From positions 62,001 through 126,000 of the forward strand of contig JBEWZL010000175.1 of assembly GCA_045837725.1 (NCBI GenBank): 64,000 nt of DNA. Direction: 5' to 3'. Position 1 is the stretch's first letter. The number at the start of each line of letters is the position of its first letter. Made by a program: the position numbers and the translations under genes. Origin of the DNA: Vermamoeba vermiformis (Eukaryota; Tubulinea; Echinamoebida). The notes under the pieces are model-generated. The model saw nothing but the letters and a program-made list of their open reading frames with translations. It ran no database searches and had not been told where the DNA came from. Shown piece after piece: positions 13,228 through 23,728 of the stretch.

Positions 13228-15733
13228 CTAGTTTCGTCTATTTCTTTGTCCTGTTGTCTGTTGTTTGCCTTTTGCTGATTTTTTCTTTTCTTCCACATGT
13301 TTAGCTATGAATATTAACATCATTAGTTTTCTAACAAAAGAAGATATTGTTACTATATATCTACCTTTCAAAGAGTTAATTCTTGCCGTCATTTGTTTGT
13401 ACAGATCCGCTCGTTGATTTTTGATCAATTTTTGGAACAACTCAAGGCCTGAATTGTCTTCAATATCGAACATCATTTCAACGACCTACGTGACATAATA
13501 ATTGAGTTATTATGATCATTGAGTTGGTTAAAATGTGTTAAAAATATTCGTTTGTGACACGTACTCGCAAGAAGTTTTGAGCGTTGCAAACATTTTGAGT
13601 GACAGCGACAGTATCGTTCAGATTTAGCACTTGATGCCACCAACCTGCAGGCACATAGATCAAGTCACCTTCCTAAAAAGGAAATGATATTTAGTTTCGA
13701 CAAGTATATGTCAAACGCAGTATGAAACCGCCGTACCTCCTGCGTAAATTCGATTGGTTTTTTGTCCGCAGCTAATTTAGGATAATACAAGTGGTGCCAT
13801 TTGATCGCGGAGGGAATGGATCCGTCTTGAACGTAACCTGATTTATCGACCTTGCTCATATCCACACCTACATATAGAGGATAATTAACAACGTATATAT
13901 ATTTCTAAAGTGCGTATAATTAATATTGGTATTAAAATTTTGGGTTAATGTTGAACGGCCGTGAAAAAATTGACCGCGTGACACGTGTCACTTTGACATT
14001 CACTAGCTTAATAAGAAGGTAATGTATATCTATGATATCAATATGGTAATATGTGCTTACCAGGGGGAACAATATTAGGTGGATATAAACTCCATTTCTT
14101 GCGACCTACAATCAGTGCGTTCCAAGCGGATGTGCCTGCAACAAAAATATTAAGATTCGTCAATTAAGAGAATCATAAGCCATATAATAGAGTTTACTAT
14201 ATAAGTACCGATATTACGTAGTGTTATATGAGTCTTACCGTTCGGGTCGATGTGAAAGACGGTGCCAGATCTAGCGGGCCCGATCAAGAACCATCGGTAA
14301 TCAGGCCGCGAGTTCTGCATGTAACTGAAATAATCTTCTTGGAATAATCTTGGCACGGAATAATCTTTCAACAGATCTTTTGCGGTCTCAGCGAACTTGT
14401 TGTCGAACATGTACATCGGCTCTTCGTCATGTTGATCTGGATCGGACAATTAAAAATTAATATCATTTTATAATTAAATAGGGACCCGTATTATTCAAAA
14501 CATTTAATATTTTTGAGGATATTTTATGACCGGATCCAGATCGAAAGGAAATTTTTGAATTTGAACTTACGCTTGATGTACTCAACAAAATCGGGCATTT
14601 TCATCTTAATTCTTTTTCCATATCTGTTGTATTCTCCAATCTATGATATAATAATGAGTCAGTTGTTTGTGATTGGATCTGAGTGGTTTTTTAGCACGTG
14701 CGTACCTTGAACATTTGGGTCTTGAATCTCGCCACTAATTGATCGAATTTCCAGTTGTTCATTGCTGCCCACTTGTTCAAGGCACCTCTAATAATAACTG
14801 GGCGACCATATTCGGGGAATTGTTTGTCGAATCGTTTTCTGAATTCGATAAGATCTAGATCCGGATCGACATTAAAACTTCGTGTGAATAGCTTGCAAAC
14901 GTTTATACTGCTTATATGATAGTGATATATATGTATTATAATTATTTTCTTAATTATATATAAGTTTGTTTTAGTTACCTATATCGCCAGTAATAATTTC
15001 GACTTCAGGTGACTGCACATCCGATACAAACTCCGATAGAGGAGCATTTGCTCGATAATACTTTTGATCTAATATCTCAGACTTCCATACTATAATTGTA
15101 TTATGATTAAATGAGTTTGAATACAAAGCAGTTCTTTTCGGATCCGTACCTGTGATCGGCTTGAGCTTCGTTAATTCCTCGCGCAATGCCTTTCTCGGAA
15201 AATAGAAAGTATATTTCCAATTTCCCTTGAAGAAAAAGTTGCCTAGTAACGGGCCGAGTTAATAACGTGATAATTGGATCTCGATCGCATCTCAAAATTT
15301 GTTTGTCCATAATTTACATTTGAAATAATATTATGCGGTGTTTATATAAATATTACCTTCCCATTTGTCGAAGCAAATTTCTCGCCAGAGCTCTTCTAGA
15401 TTTGCAAAACGATAAAATGCCAAACTGACTCTCGCCACGGGCATTAACTCTTTGGCCGAGAATAAATCTAATAAAAATAATTGTAATAATTAGTATTGTA
15501 ATATTTTCGTAACTTCATTATCGCGTCTCATTCATGAAAGCGGATCTGTAATTTTCGAATTTTTAAAAATATCACAGGTCAATTGTAGGCCTTTTAAATG
15601 ATAAATACTTTCGGTATTTATATAAGTAAATATTCTTACTTAATATTTTAATTATCAACTCATCGCTCAGTGCGCCAATGGTTCCCAAACTGTGCGATCT
15701 GTCGTCAGCTGTTACGTTTTGTTCAGTAGACAT
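13228..15733 (-). CDS. F-box plus JmjC-domain 2-oxoglutarate oxygenase (JMJD6-like)
   Basis: This is a multi-exon minus-strand gene from MSTEQNVTADDRSHSLGT to a Lys-rich tail ending QQTTGQRNRRN. An in-frame ATG at 15757 is possible, but 15733 gives the more usual start. The N-terminus has an F-box (IGALSDELIIKILS, later ARVSLAFYRFANLEELWREI). The JmjC fold contains PDYRWFLIGPARSGTVFHID, giving the HxD iron ligands, then GTSAWNALIVGRKKW. The distal histidine sits in YVPAGWWHQVLN. This order matches JMJD6 and plant F-box/JmjC proteins, which hydroxylate lysine or act on arginine. Fused to an F-box it could place the oxygenase in an SCF ubiquitin ligase; that is inference. All three metal ligands are present, so it should be active. 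The intron near 13,979 contains a TGACACGTGTCA palindrome. Confidence 0.9.
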
Positions 15734-15933
15734 ATTTATCAATTCTATTAGCACCAATTAATACTAACTATCGCGTTGTTGTTACTAGATCGCGATGATT
15801 GACGAAAATAACTTTTTTTTCGTTTCATGAACGGATGAGCGGAGAGTGATTCGATTTACAATGTCCTGGTGCGTCCTTCTTGCATCTCGTACTAACGAAG
15901 GGCCATAAAGTATTAGTGTAGGACGGATACTAC

Positions 15934-15941
15934 TCCCACAA
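15934..15941 (+). promoter_or_regulatory. DUSE-like upstream element of candidate ncRNA
   Basis: TCCCACAA fits the Dictyostelium upstream sequence element consensus (A/T)CCCA(C/T)AA, known about 60-65 bases upstream of many small RNA genes. Here it lies 61-68 bases before the candidate RNA start. The word is short and expected by chance several times in this window, so spacing is the main support. Confidence 0.3.
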
Positions 15942-16001
15942 TCTTTTTCCACTGGGGTTTTGGTTACGACTTACAATCCCAACCCTTACGGATTTGCGGT
16001 T

Positions 16002-16140
16002 GGATCAGTAGCTCAAAAGTAGAGCACTCGCCTTGCCCTTCGGGGTATACCATCCGTTTTCACAAGCAATTGTTGAATTCGTCTGTCAAGTTTTATAATA
16101 CGAGCGGTTGTGGGTGCACCCACAAGTCCCGCCTGATCCG
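16002..16140 (+). ncRNA. Candidate Pol III non-coding RNA with terminal stem and A-box
   Basis: The segment opens with GGATCAG and closes with CTGATCC, a perfect 7-bp terminal stem. Right after the 5' stem comes TAGCTCAAAAGTAGAGC, which contains a good Pol III A-box and a GCTC/GAGC D-arm-like hairpin. Near the 3' end is an 18-base hairpin with TTGTGGG/CCCACAA arms. A run of eight T follows the stem. No normal anticodon arm or B-box could be fitted, so it is not an ordinary tRNA even allowing a long intron. A vault-RNA-like or lineage-specific RNA is possible. Whether it is transcribed is unknown. Confidence 0.4.
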
Positions 16141-16144
16141 CTTC

Positions 16145-16152
16145 TTTTTTTT
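16145..16152 (+). terminator. Pol III-type T-run terminator
   Basis: Eight consecutive T lie five bases after the end of the terminal stem of the candidate RNA. Confidence 0.4.
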
Positions 16153-16478
16153 GCTTCATCTACTATCAGTTTATTTATACCGGCACTATCCTATTAGTAT
16201 TTGATACAATTTTAATTTTTGAACTCTAATTTAATTTTTGTAACGCGATCGACAAACCGGACAGGACGCTATTGTTTCAAACATAACGATACTTAATGGG
16301 ACAGGACACGGAGGATAGAAATCATTGTAAACTAACTCACATTGGCGTTCTTATCGAACCAGGAACGGATAATTTTGATTGGCGGGTTGGTTGTTGGCAA
16401 CGAAAAAACGAAATGAGATATTTGTTTATTTAACTAAGCCATTGCAGCACAATCGTTCATCTTTATTAATTTGGCAAA

Positions 16479-18126
16479 ATGTTCAAGGCTGCGTTGGTTT
16501 TCGTATTGTTGGCAGTTGGATGCCAAGCGCAAGGCATCGTTTCTTGCTCAGGTAAATACTCTCCACTGCGTTATAATATTCAAAGGAATTATTTAAAGAT
16601 ATTTATGCGTTAATTAGGCATTTCTGGCACGTTCACTTTGCAATCCGTTGTTATCAACGGATTTAATACCGATACTACTTCCTTGGTTCTTGAGACTCAA
16701 TCTCCTGGCATGTCTATGACTATTCAATATGCTGGCACTGCTTTAGCCAGCATTAGCGCTTTTCAAGGAGCCGTTACCTTCGAGTAAGATCGGAATTCTA
16801 GCTTGAATTCACAAATCGGTTCTAATTGAATAATATTTAATAGTCGCGTTATTGAGTTCAAAGATACTGGTGCTCCTGGTTACGATGGTGAGCCAATTGT
16901 AAAGGAAACTCCTTTGGACTTTACCTTCAGTTCCTCCAAATGACTGCACTGCCGCTACTACCGCTATGAACTTTACCGCCTCGAGTAAGTACTATAGACG
17001 TTATATCAAGATTACCTGGAGTCCGAGTCTAACGCTGATGTCCTCAGGCAATGGAGCTAATTGGTTCACTCTTCAATGCTACGTTGTACAGGCCAAGCGC
17101 GCTGTTGGCTCCGTTGAGATTGTTCCTACTCAAACTAAGGTATGACGCTCATATAATCCAATGGAAGCCTCGGCTTTCGATCAAAAAATTTTCGTTACAA
17201 ATCCGCGATCAAGTTTTAAGGCCGTATTTCTGAAGCCGTAGATTGGATATTATAGCAAATTTAACGTTCCTTAAGGCCTCCTTATCCTAATCACGAGTTT
17301 CAGACCTATGAATATGATGTTAATTCGATTTTTTTTGTAGTGCGACGTTATAATCCAAAACTACCCCTACAACAGCACCGACAACCACATCGCTTTGGGT
17401 GGTGGTTACTGGTACCAATCTGTCTCCGTCTTTGGAGGTGGCAATCCTTTGGTCGGTCTCACTGGTGTCTCTGTGGCCGTTGCTGATGGCAAACAATCCA
17501 TTGCTTTTGATTGGGTCACGACCGCTGCTAGTAAGTACAAAATTACGTGCGATCAATAACTACGTACTTCTTTTGCACAAGTACATAACCATACTACAAA
17601 TCGAATATTACCGCGATCTCAATAGAAAATTCGTCGAGCAGGATCCAGAGATTTATACTGGTTCTGAAATTTCGCTTTTTTCAGCGGTTATATATTAAGT
17701 AACATTCATTAGCTTCGCTAATTATTGTGAATTGCTTCAAAAAAAGTACTTTTCTGTCGAGCACGTTATTTTTAAAAACCGATCCCAAAATTTGTACGGA
17801 GTAATTTTACTCCCTATGTTCTAATGCTATGATCGAAGTCCTAATGTACTCTATTCGCAGCTCTCAACGGCAATGTCGACGTCATTTTCACTCAGCCCAA
17901 GAGCGTCTCCGGCGGCATTGACCTCTCTGGCTACGACGGCAGCGAGTCCTTGTTCTTCACTTTCTCGCAAGCAGGCAGCTCGTTCATCAATTGGGACCCT
18001 TCGTTTGGCTTGGTCGATGGTACTGGTAACATCGGTCCTGTCGCTGCTCCGGGCAAATCTGATGCCACATCCGTCGCTGGATCCGTTGTGGCCCTCGCTT
18101 CGATTGCCGCTCTCGCTTTGTTCTAA
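16479..18126 (+). CDS. GPI-anchor-type secreted surface protein
   Basis: The start MFKAALVFVLLAVGCQAQG is a typical cleavable signal peptide. The C-terminus (about VAAPGKSDATSVAGSVV followed by a hydrophobic Ala/Leu tail to TAA 18124-18126) has small residues then a hydrophobic end, as in GPI-anchored proteins. I place about seven exons. One 43-base intron (GTGAGC to TTCAG, about 16,889-16,931) removes an apparent frame break and joins APGYD to VPPNDCTAATT. The ectodomain is rich in Ser, Thr, Gly and Val with sequons such as NFT and NST, and repeated beta-strand-like stretches (ISGTFTLQSVVINGFNTD). No known family was recognised. Probable role is at the cell surface; nothing more specific can be said. 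Confidence 0.75.
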
Positions 18127-18584
18127 GCGAATAATGTAGACTTATACTTAGACTTTGAATATAGTCTACACTTAGCAAATAGGGAAATAAATCAAATTAA
18201 CAAACCGATCGCGGACCAGATCTTCTCGTTGAAGTGATTTCCGACGCCTATATTCACATAATATCGTTACTATTAATTTTTTTATGTGGAGTTCGGTTAT
18301 ACTGCTTGTCCTTCTTGTACATTTAGGTTCACTTTGACTTGGTCCGTTTTTGATTGTTCGAACGAAAATTCTCGATCTAGAAGATGCTTAACAAAAAATT
18401 TCTTATTGTTTTCTGTTGATTCGAGAAGGTTTGAGCGGATCCAGGGGTAAATGAAATTGCAAAAATCGTGTTTTCTCAAATTTAAACGAACCCAATGACA
18501 ACCACAACGTATCTATTGTAACACATAGTATTATTGAATATTTATTTATTATACGTTGGTGATTTAGTTGGCTTGAAAAGAAAA
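18127..18584. other. Intergenic region with a weak antisense reading frame
   Basis: A minus-strand open frame ending near 18,297 (tail KVNLNVQEGQAV) has an acceptable acceptor near 18,510. Its only plausible first exon would overlap the start of the next plus-strand gene. I do not call a gene here. Confidence 0.3.
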
Positions 18585-21272
18585 ATGGACGTGATCTTAC
18601 CGCTGTCGACGCTGACGTCATTAACATGCCGCGTAAAAAATGTTGGATGCAATTCATATCTTAGTTGTGATAAGCCTGGCGCATTCACTGTAAATAAAAT
18701 GATAGGTAATACCAATTTTATAATTAATTTTTCATTTTTAATTCCAAATCCACGCTTCAAGCTTATAATTCTCCTCTATTACCGATAAATAAATATTTAA
18801 TATCAAATTTATACGAAATATTTGCTTGTCAATGATTTTATTTGAATTCAATCGTGAGTCGAAAATTTCTCTCGATTTTTACGAGGTTTCTATTCTTTAC
18901 TGACCCAATTAATACAGCCAATTAATAAATATTTATATTATATAGGTGGCAAATCAGAACAATTTGTTCTTACTAGACGAGTTATTGAAGATCAACCAAC
19001 AAACCGAAACGCGATCTCGATCAAATCTCAGTTCGAAAGATTTGTTTCAGCTGAACGACGCGGTGGAGCAGGCGATAGGACATGGGTCAAGACATGGGAA
19101 GTTTTCACGGTAGAGCTATTGCCTAAAGGTACATTTGGTGCAATATTTTTCTGCTGTCGAGCAAATCCAATTCTTTTTTTGAATTATCGCTTATTAATAA
19201 TATCCTATTAGGCAAGATTCGTTTCAGAACATTTTGGAATACTTATTTAGCTGTTGTTCGAGATTCTAAGCTTGGAACAACGAGAAATGGAGAAGATCCA
19301 TCTTGCATTTGGACGATCGAACGAGAATCTTCAATAATTGGCGAGGTAAGCATTGAAAATAATTACAATATACTAGATTATTTATCGGAATATTTATTAT
19401 GGCTATTTAACGCTCCAGTAGCATTTTTTTGATCGGATCCAATGTACCCAAAATTTAATAGCTTATTTTATTTAGCTATTAAAGCGATGGAACACGATGC
19501 CACAAAACGATAAATTCGAGTTTAATAATTTATATATCAACGATGAAGAATTGAAGACTATATGCAGCGTACTCAAAACAAAAAAGCAGATCCAGTTTTT
19601 GAAACTCGGTCATAATTTAATTAGCGATGAAGGCGCTAAATTGCTCGCACAAGAGATGAGACTAGGGAATATAGTCTTAAGGAAGATATGGCTCGATCAT
19701 AATATGATTACTGGTGAAGGTGTCAAAGCACTGTGTGAAGTACTAGAAGTCACGGATCAAATTGAATTGTTGCATTTGGGCGCGAATAATATCGGCACTG
19801 GTAAGTCACTGCTATTTCAAATTCACTGAAAAATGTTCGCACAATTTCGAGTTTGACATTTTTGACACGCAACATGTCACTTCAATTTTTGCGTGTCAAA
19901 CTGGATCCTGCGACAAATTTTCTATCTATTTACGTCACTAAATATGAAACGTGACGGTATTATTCTTTGTCGGGATCACCATTTGACACGTGTCATGAAC
20001 AACGAGATTTTTCGCCAGTCAGACCAAATGGATCCTGCGCAACAAATCATCTTAAAGAGATTTAACTTCCATAACAAACTTTTTAATGAGGATCAGAGTT
20101 TGACACGTGTCATAAAATGTCATCGTTTGATGTTGCGTTTCGAAAAAGTCAAACTGAAGTTTGAGATTTTGATCACTTTCCCGATTTATGACGCTAGACT
20201 TCAAGCTATCAAAACTAATTTGACACTTTTAATTTATGATTGCATGGAATCTCACTCGAGTTACTAATTATGGAATTATTTTGACAGACGGCGCTCAGTT
20301 CATCGCATCAGCATTGCGAAAGAATAAGAGCTTGACGTACTTAAGTCTAGCTGACAATAAGTTGCTAGACCAAGGAACCGCGTTCATAGCTGCTGCTTTG
20401 CAAGAAAATCATAAGCTGCACTTTCTATATTTGGATCGAAATTTTATCACGGATGCATCTGCCGAGATCTTGGCCGTCGCTTTGCAAGACAATCGTGGCG
20501 TTAGCGAGCTATCGTTAGCACAAAATGATATATCGCTTAATGTCGCTAAAAAGCTGATCAATAAGCGACTTAAAGAACTTGAGCTGTTTGGAAATCCGCG
20601 GATCAGGGATACGGATCTCAAAGTCATTGAAGAACAGATCCAAGCGAATAATACCCCGCAAATATTATTGCATATTAAAGCTATACCAGAACAAAAGCAA
20701 GAAATTAACGTGAGAATTCCAGAAGAGAGAAATAACAACGTAAATAATACTGCTACGAATTCTTCCGGTAAGTCTTTTTCCAACTTTTATCAACGGAATT
20801 ACATAACAAACATTATAAATCGATAGTATATAGATATATTTAGTTTCATATACCGCAAATTGTTGCTTGAAATTCACTGGAGAAGAATTTAACCTTCAAA
20901 AATGTTGCTTCGTACTGTTATTTCCTACTTTTAACGAATTAATCCTCAAATTACAACTTTAATTCCTTTTTAAATATTAAAATACTTTAAATAAATAATG
21001 TCAGGCTCAACGCCATCGAAAAACCGATCAATTTTATTCACAGATTAACTTAAACAAATACTCGTTAGTTCGTATTTTTAAGAATTATATACTAATATTT
21101 ATTTTAACGTATAGAAACGCGATTATGCGTCATATGCGAAGACAAGCCAGCGACAATGTTATTCAACAACTGCGGTCATTTGTGTGTCTGCGAATGTGCT
21201 GTCAGAGCGAGCTTATTCAAGTGTCCTATTTGTCGCAAAGACGGGCAGTTGATCAAATTGTACAGAGTGTAA
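18585..21272 (+). CDS. Beta-trefoil / LRR / RING E3 ubiquitin ligase
   Basis: The model begins [20 protein letters not shown] at 18585. The N-terminal module is fascin-like beta-trefoil ([42 protein letters not shown]). Ribonuclease-inhibitor-type LRRs follow ([74 protein letters not shown]). After an Asn/Glu-rich linker the last exon (about 21,115-21,272) encodes a C3HC4 RING reading [29 protein letters not shown] domains recruit E2 enzymes, so this is probably a ubiquitin ligase with the LRR or trefoil as substrate or ligand reader. The intron at about 19,806-20,287 is far longer than its neighbours and full of TTTGACA words. The in-frame ATG at 18534 is less likely than 18585. Confidence 0.85.
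19806..20287 (+). repeat. Long intron with TGACACGTGTCA palindromes and duplicated segment
   Basis: This roughly 480-base intron has at least two TTTGACACGTGTCAT blocks (about 19,981 and 20,099), other TTTGACA or TGTCAAA copies, and a repeated GGATCCTGCG-ACAAAT segment (about 19,904 and 20,031). It could be a decayed short inverted-repeat element or a cluster of intronic regulatory words. Confidence 0.4.
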
Positions 21273-21651
21273 TAAACAACATTAGGCCAATTATTTTACT
21301 GATGTTTATAAAGCAGCTCGAGAAGACGTCTTTGGCTCTTGATGGCTTGATGAGCGAGCCTCAATGCTCATAATTATTATAATAATGCACGCAATATTAA
21401 CAGTTAATGCGTGCATCTCGGAACCAGATCATTTTATCCAAGCTAATAGCAGACTGTACAAATCGACTGTATGTAAACGAGGAGAGGATCCAAACTCTAA
21501 AATGAATAAGCTCAAAATTTGACAGTCAAATTTCAGGAATAAGGGTTGCATAATAATCAATAATACTTTCTATTGTTTCTACGCACCTTTATCAACATTG
21601 TCAATTTTTCGTCAATTTACAACAGTACAAAACGAACGAAACATTTAATAT
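21273..21651. other. Convergent 3' intergenic region
   Basis: It lies between the RING gene stop and the 3' end of the minus-strand secreted protein. No coding potential is seen beyond the flanking genes. Confidence 0.4.
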
Positions 21652-22545
21652 TTATAACGCAGCAATGCTGAATAATAGAGCCAACGAAAAGAATACTGGA
21701 ACGAAGCTTCCGGAGGACAATCTTGGCTTTGGAGCTTTGACAGGTTGTGAAGAAGTGACAGGCTCACTAATAGGAGTGTCAACGGGCACGGTGACAGGTG
21801 CCACTATTGGAGCGTCAAGAGGTGCTGCAATCGGCTCGGAGACTGGCGGAGTAATAGGCACTGGTTCAACCGGACAAATTGCGTCTGCGTAGTAACTCAT
21901 TCCAAGCGTACATTGTCCTACGTTGCCGTCCCAATGGCGATCCAAAGTTTTGCATACACCACTGACTTTGAATTGATAGACATCAACCACAGTTCTAGTA
22001 GGACAGCCATTCGTGGTCGCGATAAAATAGTAGCCTTGTGCGCTAATGAAGCACATTCCCGTAGCGTTGGGAGTGACTGTTTTGAAATAACGTCAAAAAT
22101 TAAAATAAAATAATAAGATCCATCAAAGGATATAATAATATTGAAGATAATTACCTAAATAACGGAATAAAAGGGAACTATTGCAATTGGAATCATCGTA
22201 AAGGCCGACACCAAGAGTTTGATCTCTCGGGTAATCTGTCAAGTCAGTATTACACTCACGCGTTGCATATAGACCATCGTAGGGGGCACAAGTGAAGGGG
22301 GTACAATTTGGATCTTGGTAGGTCATCTACGCGTTTATATTATTTTATTATTTAGTGGATCAAGATTTTAATAATATTATTTCTAACTAACTGAAAATAC
22401 TTACATGACTTTCTGCAAGGTATTTGGTGCACGAGCTGTCTTCATAGATGCTCAAGCGTGTCCCGGACGCTTGATGCGTTTCGGAAACAAAAACAAACAA
22501 AACAGTAAGCACCAAAAGGTAGGAAACGTATTTCATCTCGTTCAT
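21652..22545 (-). CDS. Secreted cysteine-rich protein with Pro-rich stalk and GPI-type tail
   Basis: Three exons start at 22545. The signal peptide MNEMKYVSYLLVLTVLFVFV is clear; an in-frame ATG at 22599 would lengthen it and is less likely. The ectodomain has many Cys (SIYEDSSCTKYL; DPNCTPFTCAPYDGLYATRE; VSGVCKTLDRHWDGNVGQCT). A Pro/Val-rich stalk follows (about EPVPITPPVSEPIAAPLDAP), and a hydrophobic C-terminus (VPVFFSLALLFSIAAL) acts as a GPI signal or a membrane anchor. Splices use GTAAGT and GTAATT donors. No named family was recognised. It is probably a surface protein held off the membrane by the proline stalk. Confidence 0.75.
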
Positions 22546-22948
22546 AGTGTCGAACAATGGTGTTGGGAAGCGTAAAGAAAGATAAAAAAACAAAAACATT
22601 GGTTTTGTTTATAAACCCAAAAGATTCTTAAGATCCAGTATCAATTAATTGCGGTTTAGACGTTAACCACATATTTTCATTAATCGCACGATCATTTACA
22701 GTTTACAATGAATTAGCAAGTATTTATCGTAAATTCGGAGGATTAGGAATAATGGTAAGCTGTAAGCCAAGTTTAGAACGAAACAGATCGGATCTAGCGG
22801 AGGTAACACGTTATCTACATTAATTTATTTGACGAAGATACTGTGAATTATACAGGCGTCATTGAAGTGCCGGTCACCAATTTTTGTTGCTGTGCGTCAA
22901 AACTAGCGACTTGTCGTTTGGCTCGGATCGCGTGTTTGATGAACAAAC

Positions 22949-23707
22949 CTAACAGCGCTGAATATGCGCCGAGGTCTGCTAATAACTCGATCATTACGAG
23001 CCATTCAAGAGCAAGGACGTACGAGTCCACTATCATAATATTTGTTGATTGTAGAAATAGTCCAGATCCAAACGATAGCCATTGCAAAGTAATAGGCGAC
23101 AATAAAGCCACATCCTAAACGAATAAATAAATAAATAGATAATTAATTAAATTATTATTATTCGATTTATAAATCCTATTTCCTTCTTATCATACTATAG
23201 CTCTGATTTTTTCTCTTACCAATCGCTCCGTTTCGTAACGGTGAAAACGAATAACCTGAACTTTCAGATGCAGACTGGCCGTTCATGCATACAAGCACTT
23301 GCAGGGCTACCACGAGGAGTCCCCAATACGGCAATAGGTTGGCCGCTGAACAAGCGCAATAAATTGAGGACTCCTGTAATTATCGAAAGGACCAACAGCA
23401 CTTTGGAGAGGCCTTTGAGATCTTTTGCAATAATGACAACTGGCGGCGTTGAATCTGACATTCTAGAATCAGAACTCTTTTTGTTTGTGTTAGTCGTGAT
23501 AGGAATCTTGATGCACAATGTAGGTACTTTAATATCTATCAAAGGCGAAAAAAAGAAATAACGTTGAAAACAAAAGTCCCCTAACGAGACTGATTCAAAG
23601 GGACTTAAAATCACGTCGTATGAAGGAGTCGCGTAAAAGGTCAGAATGTCGTGATATTTGAACTTTATCTGCCATTTGACTAGAGGGATACTCACGAGTT
23701 TATTCAT
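22949..23707 (-). CDS. Small multi-pass membrane protein, gene model uncertain
   Basis: One consistent splice path runs from exon IKESSIYCACSAANLL through two hydrophobic stretches (PYWGLLVVALQVLVCM; FIVAYYFAMAIVWIWT) to a short tail ending HIQRC at 22949. It uses a GTACCT donor near 23,523 and a 46-base GTACGT intron near 23,033. An alternative open frame continues to 22,848 with further hydrophobic segments and a basic tail (LFIKHAIRAKRQVAS). The start at 23707 is only 22 bases from the P450 stop on the same strand and carries a GTGAGT donor four codons in, so the real first exon may differ. Membrane character is clear; topology and family are not. Confidence 0.4.
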
Positions 23708-23728
23708 ATCCGTTGGAGCGCATCTGAT

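Larger units (their letters stand above)
15734..16478. other. Divergent intergenic region containing a candidate RNA gene
   Basis: No protein-coding exon is seen between the F-box/JmjC start and the GPI-type protein start. The middle holds a candidate Pol III transcript at 16,002-16,140, described separately. Confidence 0.4.

Noticed and set aside
16889-16931. Apparent frame break in the GPI-type protein
   Set aside because: It is explained by a 43-base intron with good GTGAGC and TTCAG signals.
18297-18632. Possible two-exon antisense gene ending LNVQEGQAV
   Set aside because: Its first exon would overlap the coding start of the RING gene and no motif supports it.
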